64,000 bases of DNA, taken from assembly GCF_003182475.1 (NCBI RefSeq), contig NZ_QGTS01000005.1, positions 257,401-321,400 on the forward strand. The letters run 5' to 3'. The stretch comes from Mangrovibacter plantisponsor. Its GTDB lineage: Bacteria; Pseudomonadota; Gammaproteobacteria; Enterobacterales; Enterobacteriaceae. The position numbers and the translations under genes are program-made. Every line of letters begins with the position of its first letter. The stretch's first letter is position 1. Shown one piece after another: positions 1-8,988 of the stretch. The notes under the pieces were generated by a model. That model saw only the letters and a list, made by a program, of their open reading frames with translations. It was not told where the DNA came from and ran no database searches.

Positions 1-98
1 TTGTAATCCCGGCTAATTACGCATATAAAAGAAGGCAGGTATTTTTTGTGGTTTAACAGAGTTATTTCAGTGCGTTAGCCTGATACAGGAGTTGTGAA

Positions 99-593
99 AT
101 GGAAATGACCAATGCCCAACGGCTTATTCTCTCTAACCAATACAAAATGATGACCCTGCTGGACCCGGATAACGCAGAACGTTACCGCCGCCTGCAAACC
201 ATTGTTGAGCGTGGTTTTGGCCTGCAGATGCGTGAACTTGACCGGGAGTTTGGTCAGCTAACGGAAGAAACCTGTCGCACCATTATCGACATCATGGAAA
301 TGTACCATGCGTTGCAGGTTTCCTGGGGCAATCTGAAAGATGGCGAAAACATTGATGAACGCCGGGTAACGTTCCTTGGGTTTGATGCCGCAACAGAGGC
401 CCGTTTCCTGAGCTATGTTCGCTTTATGGTGAACACGGAAGGGCGTTATACCCATTTTGATGCTGGTACACACGGGTTTAACGCGCAAACCCCAATGTGG
501 GAAAAATACCTGCGTATGCTCAAAACCTGGCAAAGTTGCCCGCGCCAGTACCACCTGAGCAGCAATGAAATCAACCAAATTATTAATGCCTGA
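99..593 (+). CDS. yfbU: YfbU, UPF0304 family protein
   Basis: The 164-residue product matches E. coli YfbU along its whole length, including length and both termini (starts [11 protein letters not shown], ends NEINQIINA). The family is cytoplasmic, mostly helical and has no assigned biochemical function; no signal peptide or membrane segment is visible. The start is supported by a CAGGAG ribosome binding site eight bases upstream of the ATG. The next gene, hxpA, starts 14 bases after the stop, so the two are probably co-transcribed. Identity is confident; function is not known. Confidence 0.95.
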   Translation: MEMTNAQRLILSNQYKMMTLLDPDNAERYRRLQTIVERGFGLQMRELDREFGQLTEETCRTIIDIMEMYHALQVSWGNLKDGENIDERRVTFLGFDAATEARFLSYVRFMVNTEGRYTHFDAGTHGFNAQTPMWEKYLRMLKTWQSCPRQYHLSSNEINQIINA

Positions 594-607
594 CAGGAGA
601 TACCGTA

Positions 608-1270
608 GTGCAGTGTAAAGGATTTTTGTTCGATTTGGACGGTACTCTGGTTGACTCGTTGCCTGCGGTCGAAAGAGCCTGGTGTAGTTGGGGCGACCGG
701 TTTGCCATCCCGCATAAGGACATTCTTGATTTCATTCACGGGAAACAGGCCATTACTTCACTGCGGCATTTCATGGCTGGTGCTTCTGAAGAGGATATCC
801 AGCGAGAATTTTATGCGCTGGAAGCGTTGGAAGCGTCCGACACCACAGGGATTACTGCATTACCCGGGGCGATCGCGTTGCTGAACTATTTAGATGCCAA
901 CGAAATTCCCTGGGCCATTGTTACATCGGGCTCTGTCCCTGTAGCCAGTGCACGCCACAGCGCTACAGGCCTGCCCACACCAAAAGTGTTCGTGACTGCA
1001 GAACAAGTGAGTAAGGGGAAGCCTGAACCAGACCCTTATTTACTGGGGGCAAAATTACTTGGCCTGCCTGCGTCAGAATGCCTGGTTGTTGAAGATGCTG
1101 CTGCAGGTGTGTTGTCTGGCCTGGCAGCAGGTTGCCATGTGGCGGCAGTCAACGTTCCGGGTGATGCTCCCGGGCTTGACCGCGTTGATTTCTGCCTGTC
1201 CAGCCTTGAACAACTGGTTGTTGAGGTTACCGTTCGTGGTGAAGTGGTGTTAAAACAGCGCGAATCCTGA
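608..1270 (+). CDS. hxpA: HAD-family sugar phosphatase HxpA (YfbT)
   Basis: Cytoplasmic haloacid-dehalogenase-type phosphatase of 220 residues (E. coli YfbT is about 216). The nucleophile motif FDLDGTLVDS lies at residues 8-17, with the two catalytic aspartates. The cap-domain region follows (HGKQAITSLRHFM), then VTSG near residue 105 (motif II), KGKPEPDPYLLGA (motif III lysine) and VVEDAAAGVLSG (motif IV acidic residues). E. coli homologues dephosphorylate hexitol phosphates and other sugar phosphates, so the same role is inferred. The start codon is GTG, with an AGGAG box upstream; a GTG start is preferred because it places the motif at the family's usual position. A strong terminator follows the gene. 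Confidence 0.93.
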   Translation: MQCKGFLFDLDGTLVDSLPAVERAWCSWGDRFAIPHKDILDFIHGKQAITSLRHFMAGASEEDIQREFYALEALEASDTTGITALPGAIALLNYLDANEIPWAIVTSGSVPVASARHSATGLPTPKVFVTAEQVSKGKPEPDPYLLGAKLLGLPASECLVVEDAAAGVLSGLAAGCHVAAVNVPGDAPGLDRVDFCLSSLEQLVVEVTVRGEVVLKQRES

Positions 1271-1308
1271 TTTAGCCCGCTATTTATTACACTTTTCTTT
1301 TGTACACT

Positions 1309-1341
1309 AAAACGCCTGAGATTATTTCAGGCGTTTTTTTT
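1309..1341 (+). terminator. Rho-independent terminator after hxpA
   Basis: An 11-base inverted repeat (AAAACGCCTGA / TCAGGCGTTTT) with a short loop is followed by a run of T. It separates yfbU-hxpA from yfbS. Confidence 0.9.
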
Positions 1342-1402
1342 CACTGACGCATTGCCAGCGGACTGGCAATATCCGTTTCACTTCAGCAAACAAGGACAAG
1401 TT

Positions 1403-3235
1403 GTGAACAGCGAACTGATTTGGGTAGTGTGCTTACTGGGCTTTGCTGTTTTTTTCTTTGCCACCGGAAAAATTCGTATGGATGCGGTGGCGTTGTTGGT
1501 GATTGTTGCTTTTGTGTTGAGTGGTACGTTAACGCTGAATGAAGCGCTGTCTGGCTTCAGTGACCCGAACGTTATCCTGATTGCGGCTTTATTTATTATT
1601 GGCGACGGGCTGGTGCGCACCGGTGTGGCGACAGCGCTGGGTGCCTGGCTGGTGAAAATGGCAGGCAGTAGCGAAACCAAAATGCTGGTGTTACTGATGC
1701 TCACCGTGGCGGGGCTCGGAGCCTTCATGAGTTCAACGGGTGTGGTCGCGATTTTTATCCCCGTGGTTCTGAGTGTTTCTGGTCGTATGCAAATCCCCCC
1801 AGGCCGTTTAATGATGCCGCTGGCATTTGCCGGGCTTATCAGCGGCATGATGACGCTGGTTGCCACCCCGCCTAACCTGGTTATCAACAGTGAACTGTTG
1901 CGTGAAGGTTTGCAGGGCTTTCAATTCTTCAGCGTAACGCCTATTGGCCTGGCCGTTCTGGTGCTGGGTATCTTCTATATGTTACTGGTGCGTTTTGCGT
2001 TCCGTGGCGAAAGTGATCACGGCACGAAAGAGCGCTGGAAACGCCGTACTTTCCGCGACCTGATCAAAGACTACCGGCTGAGCGGGCGCGCTCGCCGCCT
2101 GGCTATTCGCCCGGGGTCGCCGCTTATGGGCCGCCGCCTGGATGACCTGAAACTGCGTGAGCACTATGGGGCGAACATTATTGGTGTTGAACGTTGGCGT
2201 AAATTCCGCCGGGTTATTGTGAACGTTAATGGGGTTACAGAGCTGCGCGATCGCGATGTACTCCTGATTGATATGTCCGCCTCTGATGTCGACCTGCGCC
2301 AGTTTTGCGCTGAACAAATGCTGGAGCCCATGATTTTGCGTGGTGAGTATTTTTCTGATCAGGCGCAGGATGTGGGCATGGCTGAAGTGTCTCTGTTACC
2401 GGAATCTGAACTGGCGGCAAAAAGCGTGCGTGAGATTGGCTTTCGTTCACGTTATGGGCTGAATGTTGTTGGCCTGCGCCGTGGTGGTGAAGCGATGGAA
2501 GGCAACATTCTTGATGAGCCGGTACAGTTGGGCGACATTTTGTTGGTGGTGGGGGACTGGAAGCTGATTCGCATTCTGGGCCAGAAAAAGCGTGATTTCC
2601 TGGTGCTGAATTTACCCGTTGAAGAGAGCGTAGCTTCACCTGCACATAGTCAGGCGCCCCATGCCATTTTCTGCCTGGCGTTAATGGTTGCCATGATGCT
2701 GACTGATGAAATTCCTAACACGATTGCGGCACTTATCGCCTGCCTGTTGATGGGGAAATTTCGGTGTATTGATGCGCAAAGCGCTTATAAAGCTATTCAC
2801 TGGCCCAGCATTATTTTGATTGTCGGTATGATGCCATTCGCGCTGGCTTTACAGAAAACGGGCGGGGTGGATTTGATTGTGAAAGGCCTGATGGAAGTCG
2901 GAGGCGGATACGGGCCTTATATTATGTTGGTATGCCTGTTTGTTATGTGTGCGGCCATTGGGCTATTTATCTCCAACACGGCAACTGCGGTACTGATGGC
3001 ACCTATCGCGCTGGCTGCGGCCAAATCAATGGGGGTTTCGCCTTATCCGTTTGCCATGATTGTGGCAATGGCCGCGTCAGCAGCATTTATGACGCCAGTT
3101 TCATCGCCAGTAAATACCCTGGTACTGGGGCCGGGGAATTACCAGTTCAGCGATTTCGTGAAAATAGGGGTTCCCTTCACGCTGCTGGTTATGGTGGTGT
3201 GTGTGGTGCTTGTACCGGTGTTATTCCCATTTTGA
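1403..3235 (+). CDS. yfbS: YfbS, SLC13/DASS-type transporter with two RCK_C (TrkA-C) domains
   Basis: A 610-residue inner-membrane protein that matches E. coli YfbS in length and sequence. The N-terminal half (residues about 1-200) and C-terminal part (about 420-610) are hydrophobic segments of the divalent-anion:sodium symporter type. The segments contain the conserved signatures [16 protein letters not shown] and [17 protein letters not shown], which carry the SNT substrate/sodium motif. Between them lies a soluble section with two TrkA-C-like regulatory domains (around [15 protein letters not shown] and [15 protein letters not shown]). The substrate is unknown. The frame stays open 51 bases upstream, but homology (NSELIWV) and an AAGGA box support the GTG at 1403 as start. 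The gene appears monocistronic. Confidence 0.92.
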   Translation: MNSELIWVVCLLGFAVFFFATGKIRMDAVALLVIVAFVLSGTLTLNEALSGFSDPNVILIAALFIIGDGLVRTGVATALGAWLVKMAGSSETKMLVLLMLTVAGLGAFMSSTGVVAIFIPVVLSVSGRMQIPPGRLMMPLAFAGLISGMMTLVATPPNLVINSELLREGLQGFQFFSVTPIGLAVLVLGIFYMLLVRFAFRGESDHGTKERWKRRTFRDLIKDYRLSGRARRLAIRPGSPLMGRRLDDLKLREHYGANIIGVERWRKFRRVIVNVNGVTELRDRDVLLIDMSASDVDLRQFCAEQMLEPMILRGEYFSDQAQDVGMAEVSLLPESELAAKSVREIGFRSRYGLNVVGLRRGGEAMEGNILDEPVQLGDILLVVGDWKLIRILGQKKRDFLVLNLPVEESVASPAHSQAPHAIFCLALMVAMMLTDEIPNTIAALIACLLMGKFRCIDAQSAYKAIHWPSIILIVGMMPFALALQKTGGVDLIVKGLMEVGGGYGPYIMLVCLFVMCAAIGLFISNTATAVLMAPIALAAAKSMGVSPYPFAMIVAMAASAAFMTPVSSPVNTLVLGPGNYQFSDFVKIGVPFTLLVMVVCVVLVPVLFPF

Positions 3236-3250
3236 AACACGGCACATTGT

Positions 3251-3278
3251 TGCGCCCGGCACGGGTTTACCGGGCGCA
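3251..3278. terminator. Hairpin between convergent yfbS and yfbR
   Basis: A perfect 9-bp inverted repeat TGCGCCCGG / CCGGGCGCA with a 10-base loop sits between the convergent stop codons of yfbS and yfbR. It lacks a clear T tract, so it may be a bidirectional terminator or an mRNA 3'-end stabiliser. Confidence 0.5.
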
Positions 3279-3290
3279 ACCACTCGATGC

Positions 3291-3890
3291 TCAGAGTGGG
3301 GTGTCCTGGCTGATTTCATCAAGGGATAAATGGAAGCTGGGGACAAACACCCGCATAAAGTATTCCATTTCTTCACTGTGGCGTTCGCTGAGCGTCTTCT
3401 CGAGCCTGCCTTTTGCCAGTAAAAATTCATTGTTCCCGGCAGAAAGCTCTTCCAGACACTTCAGATAAGCACAAAGCGCATCGGCCTGTTTGACAATGTG
3501 TTTTTCATCATCGCTGTAATACTGTTCATCCAGCAACGGGGTGAAAATATCCTGCAGTTCATCCGGGATCATCTGCAATAATTTTTGCTGGGCGATTTTT
3601 TCGATTGCCTTATATTCATGGGCAATTTGCGAATTGAAGTATTTCACCGGGGTTGGCAAGTCACCGGTCAGCACTTCGCTGGCATCGTGGTACATCGCCA
3701 GTAAGGCAACGCGCTCCTGATTAAGCGTCCCACCAAATTTACGGTTTTTGATAGCGGCCAGTGCATGGGCCACCATCGCCACCTGTAAACTGTGTTCTGA
3801 CACATTTTCAGTGCGAACATTGCGCATCAGTGGCCAGCGGTTAATTAACTTGAGGCGGGAGAGGTGGGCAAAAAAATGGCTCTGGCTCAT
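3291..3890 (-). CDS. yfbR: 5'-deoxynucleotidase YfbR
   Basis: HD-domain phosphohydrolase of 199 residues, the same size as E. coli YfbR, which removes the 5' phosphate from deoxyribonucleoside monophosphates with a divalent metal. The metal-binding and catalytic residues are present: R18, H33 (in NVSEHSLQ), H68-D69 (in MYHDASE) and the later [14 protein letters not shown] motif with D137. It is cytoplasmic and takes part in nucleotide salvage and dNTP homeostasis. It lies downstream of alaA on the same strand. A 15-bp interrupted hairpin covers the region just before its ATG, including the only strong Shine-Dalgarno-like sequence, so translation may be structure-controlled. Confidence 0.95.
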   Translation of the reverse strand: MSQSHFFAHLSRLKLINRWPLMRNVRTENVSEHSLQVAMVAHALAAIKNRKFGGTLNQERVALLAMYHDASEVLTGDLPTPVKYFNSQIAHEYKAIEKIAQQKLLQMIPDELQDIFTPLLDEQYYSDDEKHIVKQADALCAYLKCLEELSAGNNEFLLAKGRLEKTLSERHSEEMEYFMRVFVPSFHLSLDEISQDTPL

Positions 3891-3894
3891 GATT

Positions 3895-3929
3895 CACAAT
3901 GACCTTCTGTACAAAAGAAGGCCATTGTG
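3895..3929 (-). promoter_or_regulatory. Hairpin overlapping the yfbR translation initiation region
   Basis: CACAATG-a-CCTTCT pairs with AGAAGG-c-CATTGTG (one mismatch, 7-base loop). It ends five bases before the yfbR ATG on the minus strand. The AGAAGG arm is the best Shine-Dalgarno candidate and would be hidden in the stem. It could alternatively be a processing or termination hairpin for alaA, but there is no U tract. Confidence 0.5.
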
Positions 3930-3971
3930 TCGCTGCGCACCAGAAGATGCAATGCTTTTGGCTTGCGGGTA

Positions 3972-5189
3972 CTACTGGTGGTAATGCCCAAGGAAACGGC
4001 CAAATTTATCAATAGCCTGTTCCAGTTCGTCAACCCGTGGCAGGGTTACAATGCGTACATGATCCGGCCAGGGCCAGTTAAAAGCAGTCCCCTGAACTAA
4101 CAACACTTTTTCCTGTAACAGGAAGTCCAGCACCATTTTTTGGTCATCATGGATATTAAAGCGTTTCGCATCAATTTTCGGGAACATATACAACGCCCCG
4201 TTGGGTTTCACGCAACTCACGCCGGGAATATCGTTAATTAACTCCCATGCCCGGTTACGTTGTTCATACAAACGCCCGCCCGGCACAATAAATTCGCTGA
4301 TGCTCTGGTACCCACCCAACGCTGTTTGAATAGCGTGTTGTGCCGGCACGTTGGCACACAGGCGCATTGAGGCCAGCATCTCCAGCCCTTCAATGTAACC
4401 TTTAGCATGTTTTTTCGGGCCATTCAGCACCATCCAGCCCTGGCGGAAGCCTGCAACCCGGTAGGTTTTTGATAACCCGTTAAAGGTTACAGTGAGCAGG
4501 TCCGGAGCCAGTGCGGCAATAGAGTGGTGTTGTGCATCGTCGTAGAGGATCTTGTCGTAAATCTCATCGGCGAAGATAACCAGATTATGCTGCCGGGCAA
4601 TCTCAACAATCTCTTTGAGAACATCCAGTGAATAGACAGCACCTGTCGGGTTGTTTGGGTTAATTATCACAATACCACGGGTACGCGGTGTGATTTTGGC
4701 GCGGATGTCGTCAAGATCCGGGAACCAGTCGGAAGATTCATCACACAGGTAATGAACGGCCTTACCACTGGAAAGGGAAACGGCGGCAGTCCAGAGTGGG
4801 TAGTCAGGTGCGGGAACCAGCATTTCGTCACCGCTGTTCAGCAAGGCCTGCATGGACTGAACAATCAGCTCAGATACCCCATTACCAATATAGATATCTT
4901 CAACCGTGACATCCCGCATTCCACGCTGCTGGTAGTGCTGCATAATCGCTTTGCGCGCAGAATAAAGCCCTTTGGAATCAGAGTAACCCTGAGATGTGGG
5001 AAGATGACGAATTACATCCACCAAAATTTCATCAGGCGCTTCAAAACCAAATGGCGCAGGGTTGCCGATGTTGAGCTTGAGAACTTTGTTGCCTTCTTCT
5101 TCGAGGCGTTTCGCTTCTTTAAGAACAGGCCCACGGATGTCATAGCAGACGTTATCGAGTTTACTGGATTTTTCAATAATCGGGGACAT
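3972..5189 (-). CDS. alaA: Glutamate-pyruvate (alanine) aminotransferase AlaA
   Basis: PLP-dependent fold-type I aminotransferase of 405 residues, identical in length to E. coli AlaA, which makes L-alanine from pyruvate and glutamate. The PLP lysine lies in FNGLSKTYRVAGFRQGW near residue 240. Other conserved elements are IGNPAPFGF near the N terminus, the PDYPLWTAAV segment, and the INPNNPTGAVYS and FADEIYDKI motifs that contact the cofactor. The longer open frame reaches 5312, but homology (MSPIIEKSSKLDN) and an AGGTG box place the start at 5189. It is cytoplasmic and divergent from lrhA across a long AT-rich gap; yfbR follows downstream. Confidence 0.96.
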   Translation of the reverse strand: MSPIIEKSSKLDNVCYDIRGPVLKEAKRLEEEGNKVLKLNIGNPAPFGFEAPDEILVDVIRHLPTSQGYSDSKGLYSARKAIMQHYQQRGMRDVTVEDIYIGNGVSELIVQSMQALLNSGDEMLVPAPDYPLWTAAVSLSSGKAVHYLCDESSDWFPDLDDIRAKITPRTRGIVIINPNNPTGAVYSLDVLKEIVEIARQHNLVIFADEIYDKILYDDAQHHSIAALAPDLLTVTFNGLSKTYRVAGFRQGWMVLNGPKKHAKGYIEGLEMLASMRLCANVPAQHAIQTALGGYQSISEFIVPGGRLYEQRNRAWELINDIPGVSCVKPNGALYMFPKIDAKRFNIHDDQKMVLDFLLQEKVLLVQGTAFNWPWPDHVRIVTLPRVDELEQAIDKFGRFLGHYHQ

Positions 5190-6238
5190 GGTACACCTTA
5201 CTTTGTTTTCGGCGCTTCCTGCCGTGGAAGGCCGCTGGCGACAATGTACTCTTCGGCGTTGCACTTTTGAAGGGCAGGTGCAGATATCTGTATGGATTTT
5301 GTTACCTAACACGTTGATAAATAATAATCTTGACTGGTTTTTTGTGGCGATGGATTGGGTTGATGTAGTTTGATTAATTGGTTAACGGTTGTTTTGTTGG
5401 TGTTTAATATTGCCGTTGTTTGGATAAGTAGATTTATTGTTTGCTTATAAAAATTAGCAGAACCATGAATGTTGAATTTTGTTTATCAATAAAGATGAAT
5501 GGTAGAAAACAGATAAACAAAAAGTTAAAAAATTTTAATTAATAGTAGTGCCAGGCTGGATAAATGAGGCTCTCTGCATATCACAGTATCAAAAAAACCA
5601 TCTCGCTGGAGGCAATTGGCCTGCTCACTATAATTAATTGATATCAATATGGGTTCAATCTTGTTTATCAGAAATACCTGGGTATGGTACGGTTATTACT
5701 GAAAAGTGGTGTTAATGGGGCGGAGCAGGTTATTACTGGCGATTATTATTATGAGATCCTTGATATCTAAATAGAATTGAGGCGTTGCCTTTTCTATTCT
5801 TTGATTAGTCACTCAAGTAATTATTGTTCTGTTTCGTCTGTACAGTTGTGCTTTTACCGGAAATGTCGCACAGCCTTTACAAACATTACCTTTATTTAAT
5901 TATTTCCACTGGTACGATGACTGTAGTCTCGGTATCTTGTACCAACAGATTGCCCGGTATGGTGGCCTGGCAAACAGCCATTTTTACCAGGAACATTTTG
6001 CAGTCAAAGCGTAAAGGAAAGCGAAGCAAATAGCGCCTGTTGAAGGCGAAGCAAAGCCTTACGACCACCCGTAGTGTATAAGCTTCATAAATTCGTAATA
6101 CACAAATAACTACGAAATGAAAACACGATGGGTTTTTATCTGGCAGGAAGCCAAGTTCAAATGGAATTGCTTTGTTGTTTCACTCACATAGCAAAAGATA
6201 AGGGCAGCTCATTTACGAGCCCCGGACAGTGAATCATT
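5190..6238. other. Long AT-rich intergenic region, alaA / lrhA
   Basis: About 1,050 bases between divergent genes. It has long A/T runs and no convincing coding sequence. A TATAAT at 5629-5634 and a 10-base direct repeat (GCGAAGCAAA at 6021-6030 and 6046-6055) beside a small AAGGC/GCCTT hairpin were seen. E. coli lrhA is known to have a long untranslated leader, so a distal promoter is plausible. AT-richness would suit H-NS binding. No site can be assigned firmly. Confidence 0.5.
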
Positions 6239-7171
6239 ATGATAAATTCTACTCGCACGATACTAAACCTTGACCTCGATCTCCTCAGGACGTTTGTTGC
6301 CGTAGCGGATTTAAATACTTTTGCTGCGGCTGCAGTAGCTGTTTCGCGTACGCAATCCGCTGTCAGTCAACAGATGCAGCGCCTGGAACAATTGGTTGGC
6401 AAAGAATTATTTGTCCGCCACGGGCGTAATAAACTTCTGACTGAGCATGGTATCCAGTTACTGGGTTACGCCCGCAAAATATTACGTTTTAATGACGAAG
6501 CCTGTATGTCACTGTTATTCAGTAATATTCAGGGCAATTTGTCTCTGGGGGCGTCAGATGAGTCAGCGGATACGTTGCTTTCATTTTTACTGGGCAGAAT
6601 AAGTCTTGTTTATCCTAAACTTACTCTGGATATCTGTGTAAAACGCAATCCTTATATTGTTGAAATGCTCAATAGCCAGGAACTCGATCTTATTCTGACT
6701 ACCTCTGCTCCTGAGTGGGCCGAATCTTTTGTCTTGCGGCGTTCTCCCACCCTGTGGTATTGCTCGGCCGATTTTATTTTCCCGGTGGGGGAGCCTGTGC
6801 CCCTGGTGCTTCTCGACGAGCCCAGCCCTTACAGAGATATGATTTTTAAACACCTGGAACATGCGCAGGTTGATTACCGGGTTGCTTATGTTGCATCAAC
6901 GCTTGCGGCAGTGCGGGCGGCGGTTAAAGCCGGGCTGGGAGTAACCGCAAGGCCCGTGGAAATGATGAGCCCGGAACTACGGGTGCTGGTCGATACCGAT
7001 GGGCTGCCTTCACTGCCCGACACCGAATACAGTGTCTGTTTTAACGGCAAAAAAGAAAATGAGTTAGTGCAAACACTGTTTCACACACTCAAAGATTACC
7101 AGGACCCGTGGCACTACACACAACCCGTTGGTGGTGAAAAACAGTGGCAGGATAGCGAACTTCCCGGCTAA
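6239..7171 (+). CDS. lrhA: LysR-family regulator LrhA
   Basis: LysR-type transcription factor of 310 residues (E. coli 312). The N-terminal winged helix-turn-helix (residues about 12-70, [20 protein letters not shown] then [12 protein letters not shown]) is nearly identical to E. coli LrhA. The effector-binding domain (about 95-290) is more diverged but keeps [20 protein letters not shown]. In E. coli LrhA represses flhDC and type 1 fimbriae, lowers RpoS and controls its own gene; similar control of motility is inferred here. It lies directly upstream of nuoA on the same strand, but a terminator and 540 bases separate them. The C-terminal tail differs from E. coli. Confidence 0.94.
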   Translation: MINSTRTILNLDLDLLRTFVAVADLNTFAAAAVAVSRTQSAVSQQMQRLEQLVGKELFVRHGRNKLLTEHGIQLLGYARKILRFNDEACMSLLFSNIQGNLSLGASDESADTLLSFLLGRISLVYPKLTLDICVKRNPYIVEMLNSQELDLILTTSAPEWAESFVLRRSPTLWYCSADFIFPVGEPVPLVLLDEPSPYRDMIFKHLEHAQVDYRVAYVASTLAAVRAAVKAGLGVTARPVEMMSPELRVLVDTDGLPSLPDTEYSVCFNGKKENELVQTLFHTLKDYQDPWHYTQPVGGEKQWQDSELPG

Positions 7172-7186
7172 CTCTTGCTTTGTAAT

Positions 7187-7229
7187 AAAAAGCTTTTAAG
7201 GCAAATTCTGCTTTGAAAGCTTTTTTTTT
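7187..7229 (+). terminator. Rho-independent terminator after lrhA
   Basis: Inverted repeat AAAAGCTTT / AAAGCTTTT followed by a T run lies 16 bases past the lrhA stop codon. Confidence 0.8.
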
Positions 7230-7773
7230 GCCCATCATTTTTGCCTGTTCAGGCCCCCCCTGGGGAAAACCATTATAAAAACATGGGCGTTGTTTGTTTT
7301 TTATTCAATTGAGATAGTTTCGTGCAGGTAGCAAAATCTGGGTCTATGTTAAATATTGACAGGGTATTGTTGCTGATTTATTGGTTGAATTAACAAAAGC
7401 GTGTCTCAGATCAAGAAAATACTCGTTCTTGGGGGGAGGAATCCCTTAGATTTCCTGCCAGAATAAAGAGACATCGCAGGCCATATCATGAACGGACTCG
7501 ATTCAACAGTATGAATATTCATCAGTTAGCAGGGAAAAATGGCGACCTGAGCATCAAATGTTAAGGCTTGTAGTCAAATGTAAACTAATGTGATGATACT
7601 TTTGTTAAAGTTGACAAAAGGTTATGAAAAGGAGTAAAAAACCACAGCATCAGGCTGGTCATAAGAAAATCATAGCAGCCGGTGTCAGGTTTTCTGTTCC
7701 TCCCCATGAATCGATGTGGTGAATCTCTGTGAACCTGTGCAGAGGTCAGTTTACCACTTTTGATGAGTAAGCA
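7230..7773 (+). promoter_or_regulatory. Upstream regulatory region of the nuo operon
   Basis: 544 bases without a plausible gene precede nuoA. Two TTGACA hexamers (7356-7361 and 7611-7616) are candidate -35 boxes, but the -10 sequences at the proper spacing are weak (TATTGG, GTAAAA). In E. coli this region binds ArcA, NarL, FNR and IHF and yields a long leader. Such sites are expected here, but I could not assign them by eye. Confidence 0.45.
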
Positions 7774-8214
7774 ATGAGTATGTCGACATCCACTGAAATC
7801 ATCGCTCATCACTGGGCATTCGCAATTTTTTTTATCGTCGCATTAGGCCTGTGCGCCTTTATGCTGGTTGGTGGCTGGTTACTGGGCGGCAGAGCCCGTG
7901 CCCGTTACAAAAACACACCGTTCGAATCGGGTATTGATTCCGTTGGGTCCGCCCGGTTGCGCCTCTCAGCGAAGTTCTATCTGGTCGCCATGTTCTTCGT
8001 CATCTTTGATGTTGAAGCACTCTATCTTTATGCCTGGTCAACCTCGATTCGCGAGAGCGGATGGGTAGGTTTTGTCGAGGCCGCCATTTTCATTTTAGTG
8101 CTGCTGGCAGGTCTGGTTTATCTGGTGCGTATTGGTGCACTGGACTGGACGCCTGCACGTTCCCGTCGCCAGATGGTTAACCCGGAAACTGACAGCCACA
8201 CTAGTCAACGCTAA
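7774..8214 (+). CDS. nuoA: NADH:quinone oxidoreductase subunit A
   Basis: Membrane subunit of complex I, 146 residues with three transmembrane helices (about 13-38, 68-90 and 97-120). It carries the conserved loop [27 protein letters not shown] in two adjoining parts and the acidic [12 protein letters not shown] motif; this loop lies near the quinone channel at the junction of the arms. It is the first gene of the 13-cistron operon. The ATG is chosen by homology to E. coli NuoA (MSMSTSTE). NuoB starts 15 bases after the stop. Confidence 0.97.
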   Translation: MSMSTSTEIIAHHWAFAIFFIVALGLCAFMLVGGWLLGGRARARYKNTPFESGIDSVGSARLRLSAKFYLVAMFFVIFDVEALYLYAWSTSIRESGWVGFVEAAIFILVLLAGLVYLVRIGALDWTPARSRRQMVNPETDSHTSQR

Positions 8215-8229
8215 CTGCGAGGCAATAAG

Positions 8230-8904
8230 ATGGATTATACGCTCACCCGCATAGATCCTAACGGTGAGAACGACCGTTACCCCCTTCAAAAACAGGAGAT
8301 TGTAACTGATCCCCTGGAGCAGCATGTTCATCGCAGTGTTTATCTGGGCAAACTGGAAAATGCATTGCACGACATGGTCAACTGGGGGCGTAAAAACTCA
8401 ATTTGGCCGTATAACTTTGGCCTTTCCTGTTGTTATGTAGAAATGGTGACCTCTTTCACCGCTGTGCATGACGTAGCGCGTTTCGGGGCGGAAGTATTAC
8501 GTGCTTCTCCTCGCCAGGCGGACCTGATGGTGGTGGCTGGTACCTGCTTCACTAAAATGGCACCGGTTATTCAACGCCTGTATGACCAAATGCTCGAACC
8601 TAAATGGGTTATCTCCATGGGGGCCTGCGCCAACTCTGGCGGCATGTACGATATTTACTCAGTAGTGCAGGGCGTGGATAAATTTTTACCCGTCGATGTT
8701 TACATTCCGGGTTGCCCGCCGCGTCCTGAAGCCTACATGCAGGCACTGATGCTGTTGCAGGAGTCCATTGGGAAAGAACGTCGCCCACTGTCCTGGGTGG
8801 TTGGTGACCAGGGTGTTTATCGCGCCAATATGCAATCTGAGCGTGAACGCAAACGCGGTGAGCGTATTGCGGTGAAAAACCTGCGTACACCGGACGAGAT
8901 TTAA
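8230..8904 (+). CDS. nuoB: NADH:quinone oxidoreductase subunit B
   Basis: Peripheral-arm subunit of 224 residues that binds cluster N2, the last iron-sulphur centre before quinone. Ligand cysteines are C67-C68 (GLSCCYVEM), C133 (GACANSGG) and C162 (PGCPPRPEA). The N-terminal region is four residues longer than in E. coli around KLENALHDM, a form I associate with non-Escherichia enterobacteria. An AGGCAATAAG leader gives a reasonable ribosome binding site. An 84-base gap to nuoCD holds a perfect 11-bp inverted repeat. Confidence 0.97.
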   Translation: MDYTLTRIDPNGENDRYPLQKQEIVTDPLEQHVHRSVYLGKLENALHDMVNWGRKNSIWPYNFGLSCCYVEMVTSFTAVHDVARFGAEVLRASPRQADLMVVAGTCFTKMAPVIQRLYDQMLEPKWVISMGACANSGGMYDIYSVVQGVDKFLPVDVYIPGCPPRPEAYMQALMLLQESIGKERRPLSWVVGDQGVYRANMQSERERKRGERIAVKNLRTPDEI

Positions 8905-8912
8905 AAGAACAG

Positions 8913-8967
8913 CGAAATGTGGCATTTACTTGCATATCAATAATTAATAGCGCAACGCCACATTTCG
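8913..8967 (+). other. Intercistronic inverted repeat nuoB / nuoCD
   Basis: CGAAATGTGGC at 8913-8923 is perfectly complementary to GCCACATTTCG at 8957-8967, with a 33-base loop rich in A/T. There is no T tract, so it is not a standard terminator. Inside a complex I operon it could affect mRNA processing or relative expression. Confidence 0.6.
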
Positions 8968-8988
8968 GTCACCAAAAAACCATTTGCA

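Noticed and set aside
5824..6033. 69-codon ORF upstream of lrhA
   Set aside because: No ribosome binding site, unusual residue composition and no family resemblance; it lies in AT-rich regulatory DNA.
7585..7812. 75-codon minus-strand ORF upstream of nuoA
   Set aside because: It overlaps the nuoA start and the operon's regulatory region and shows no coding features.
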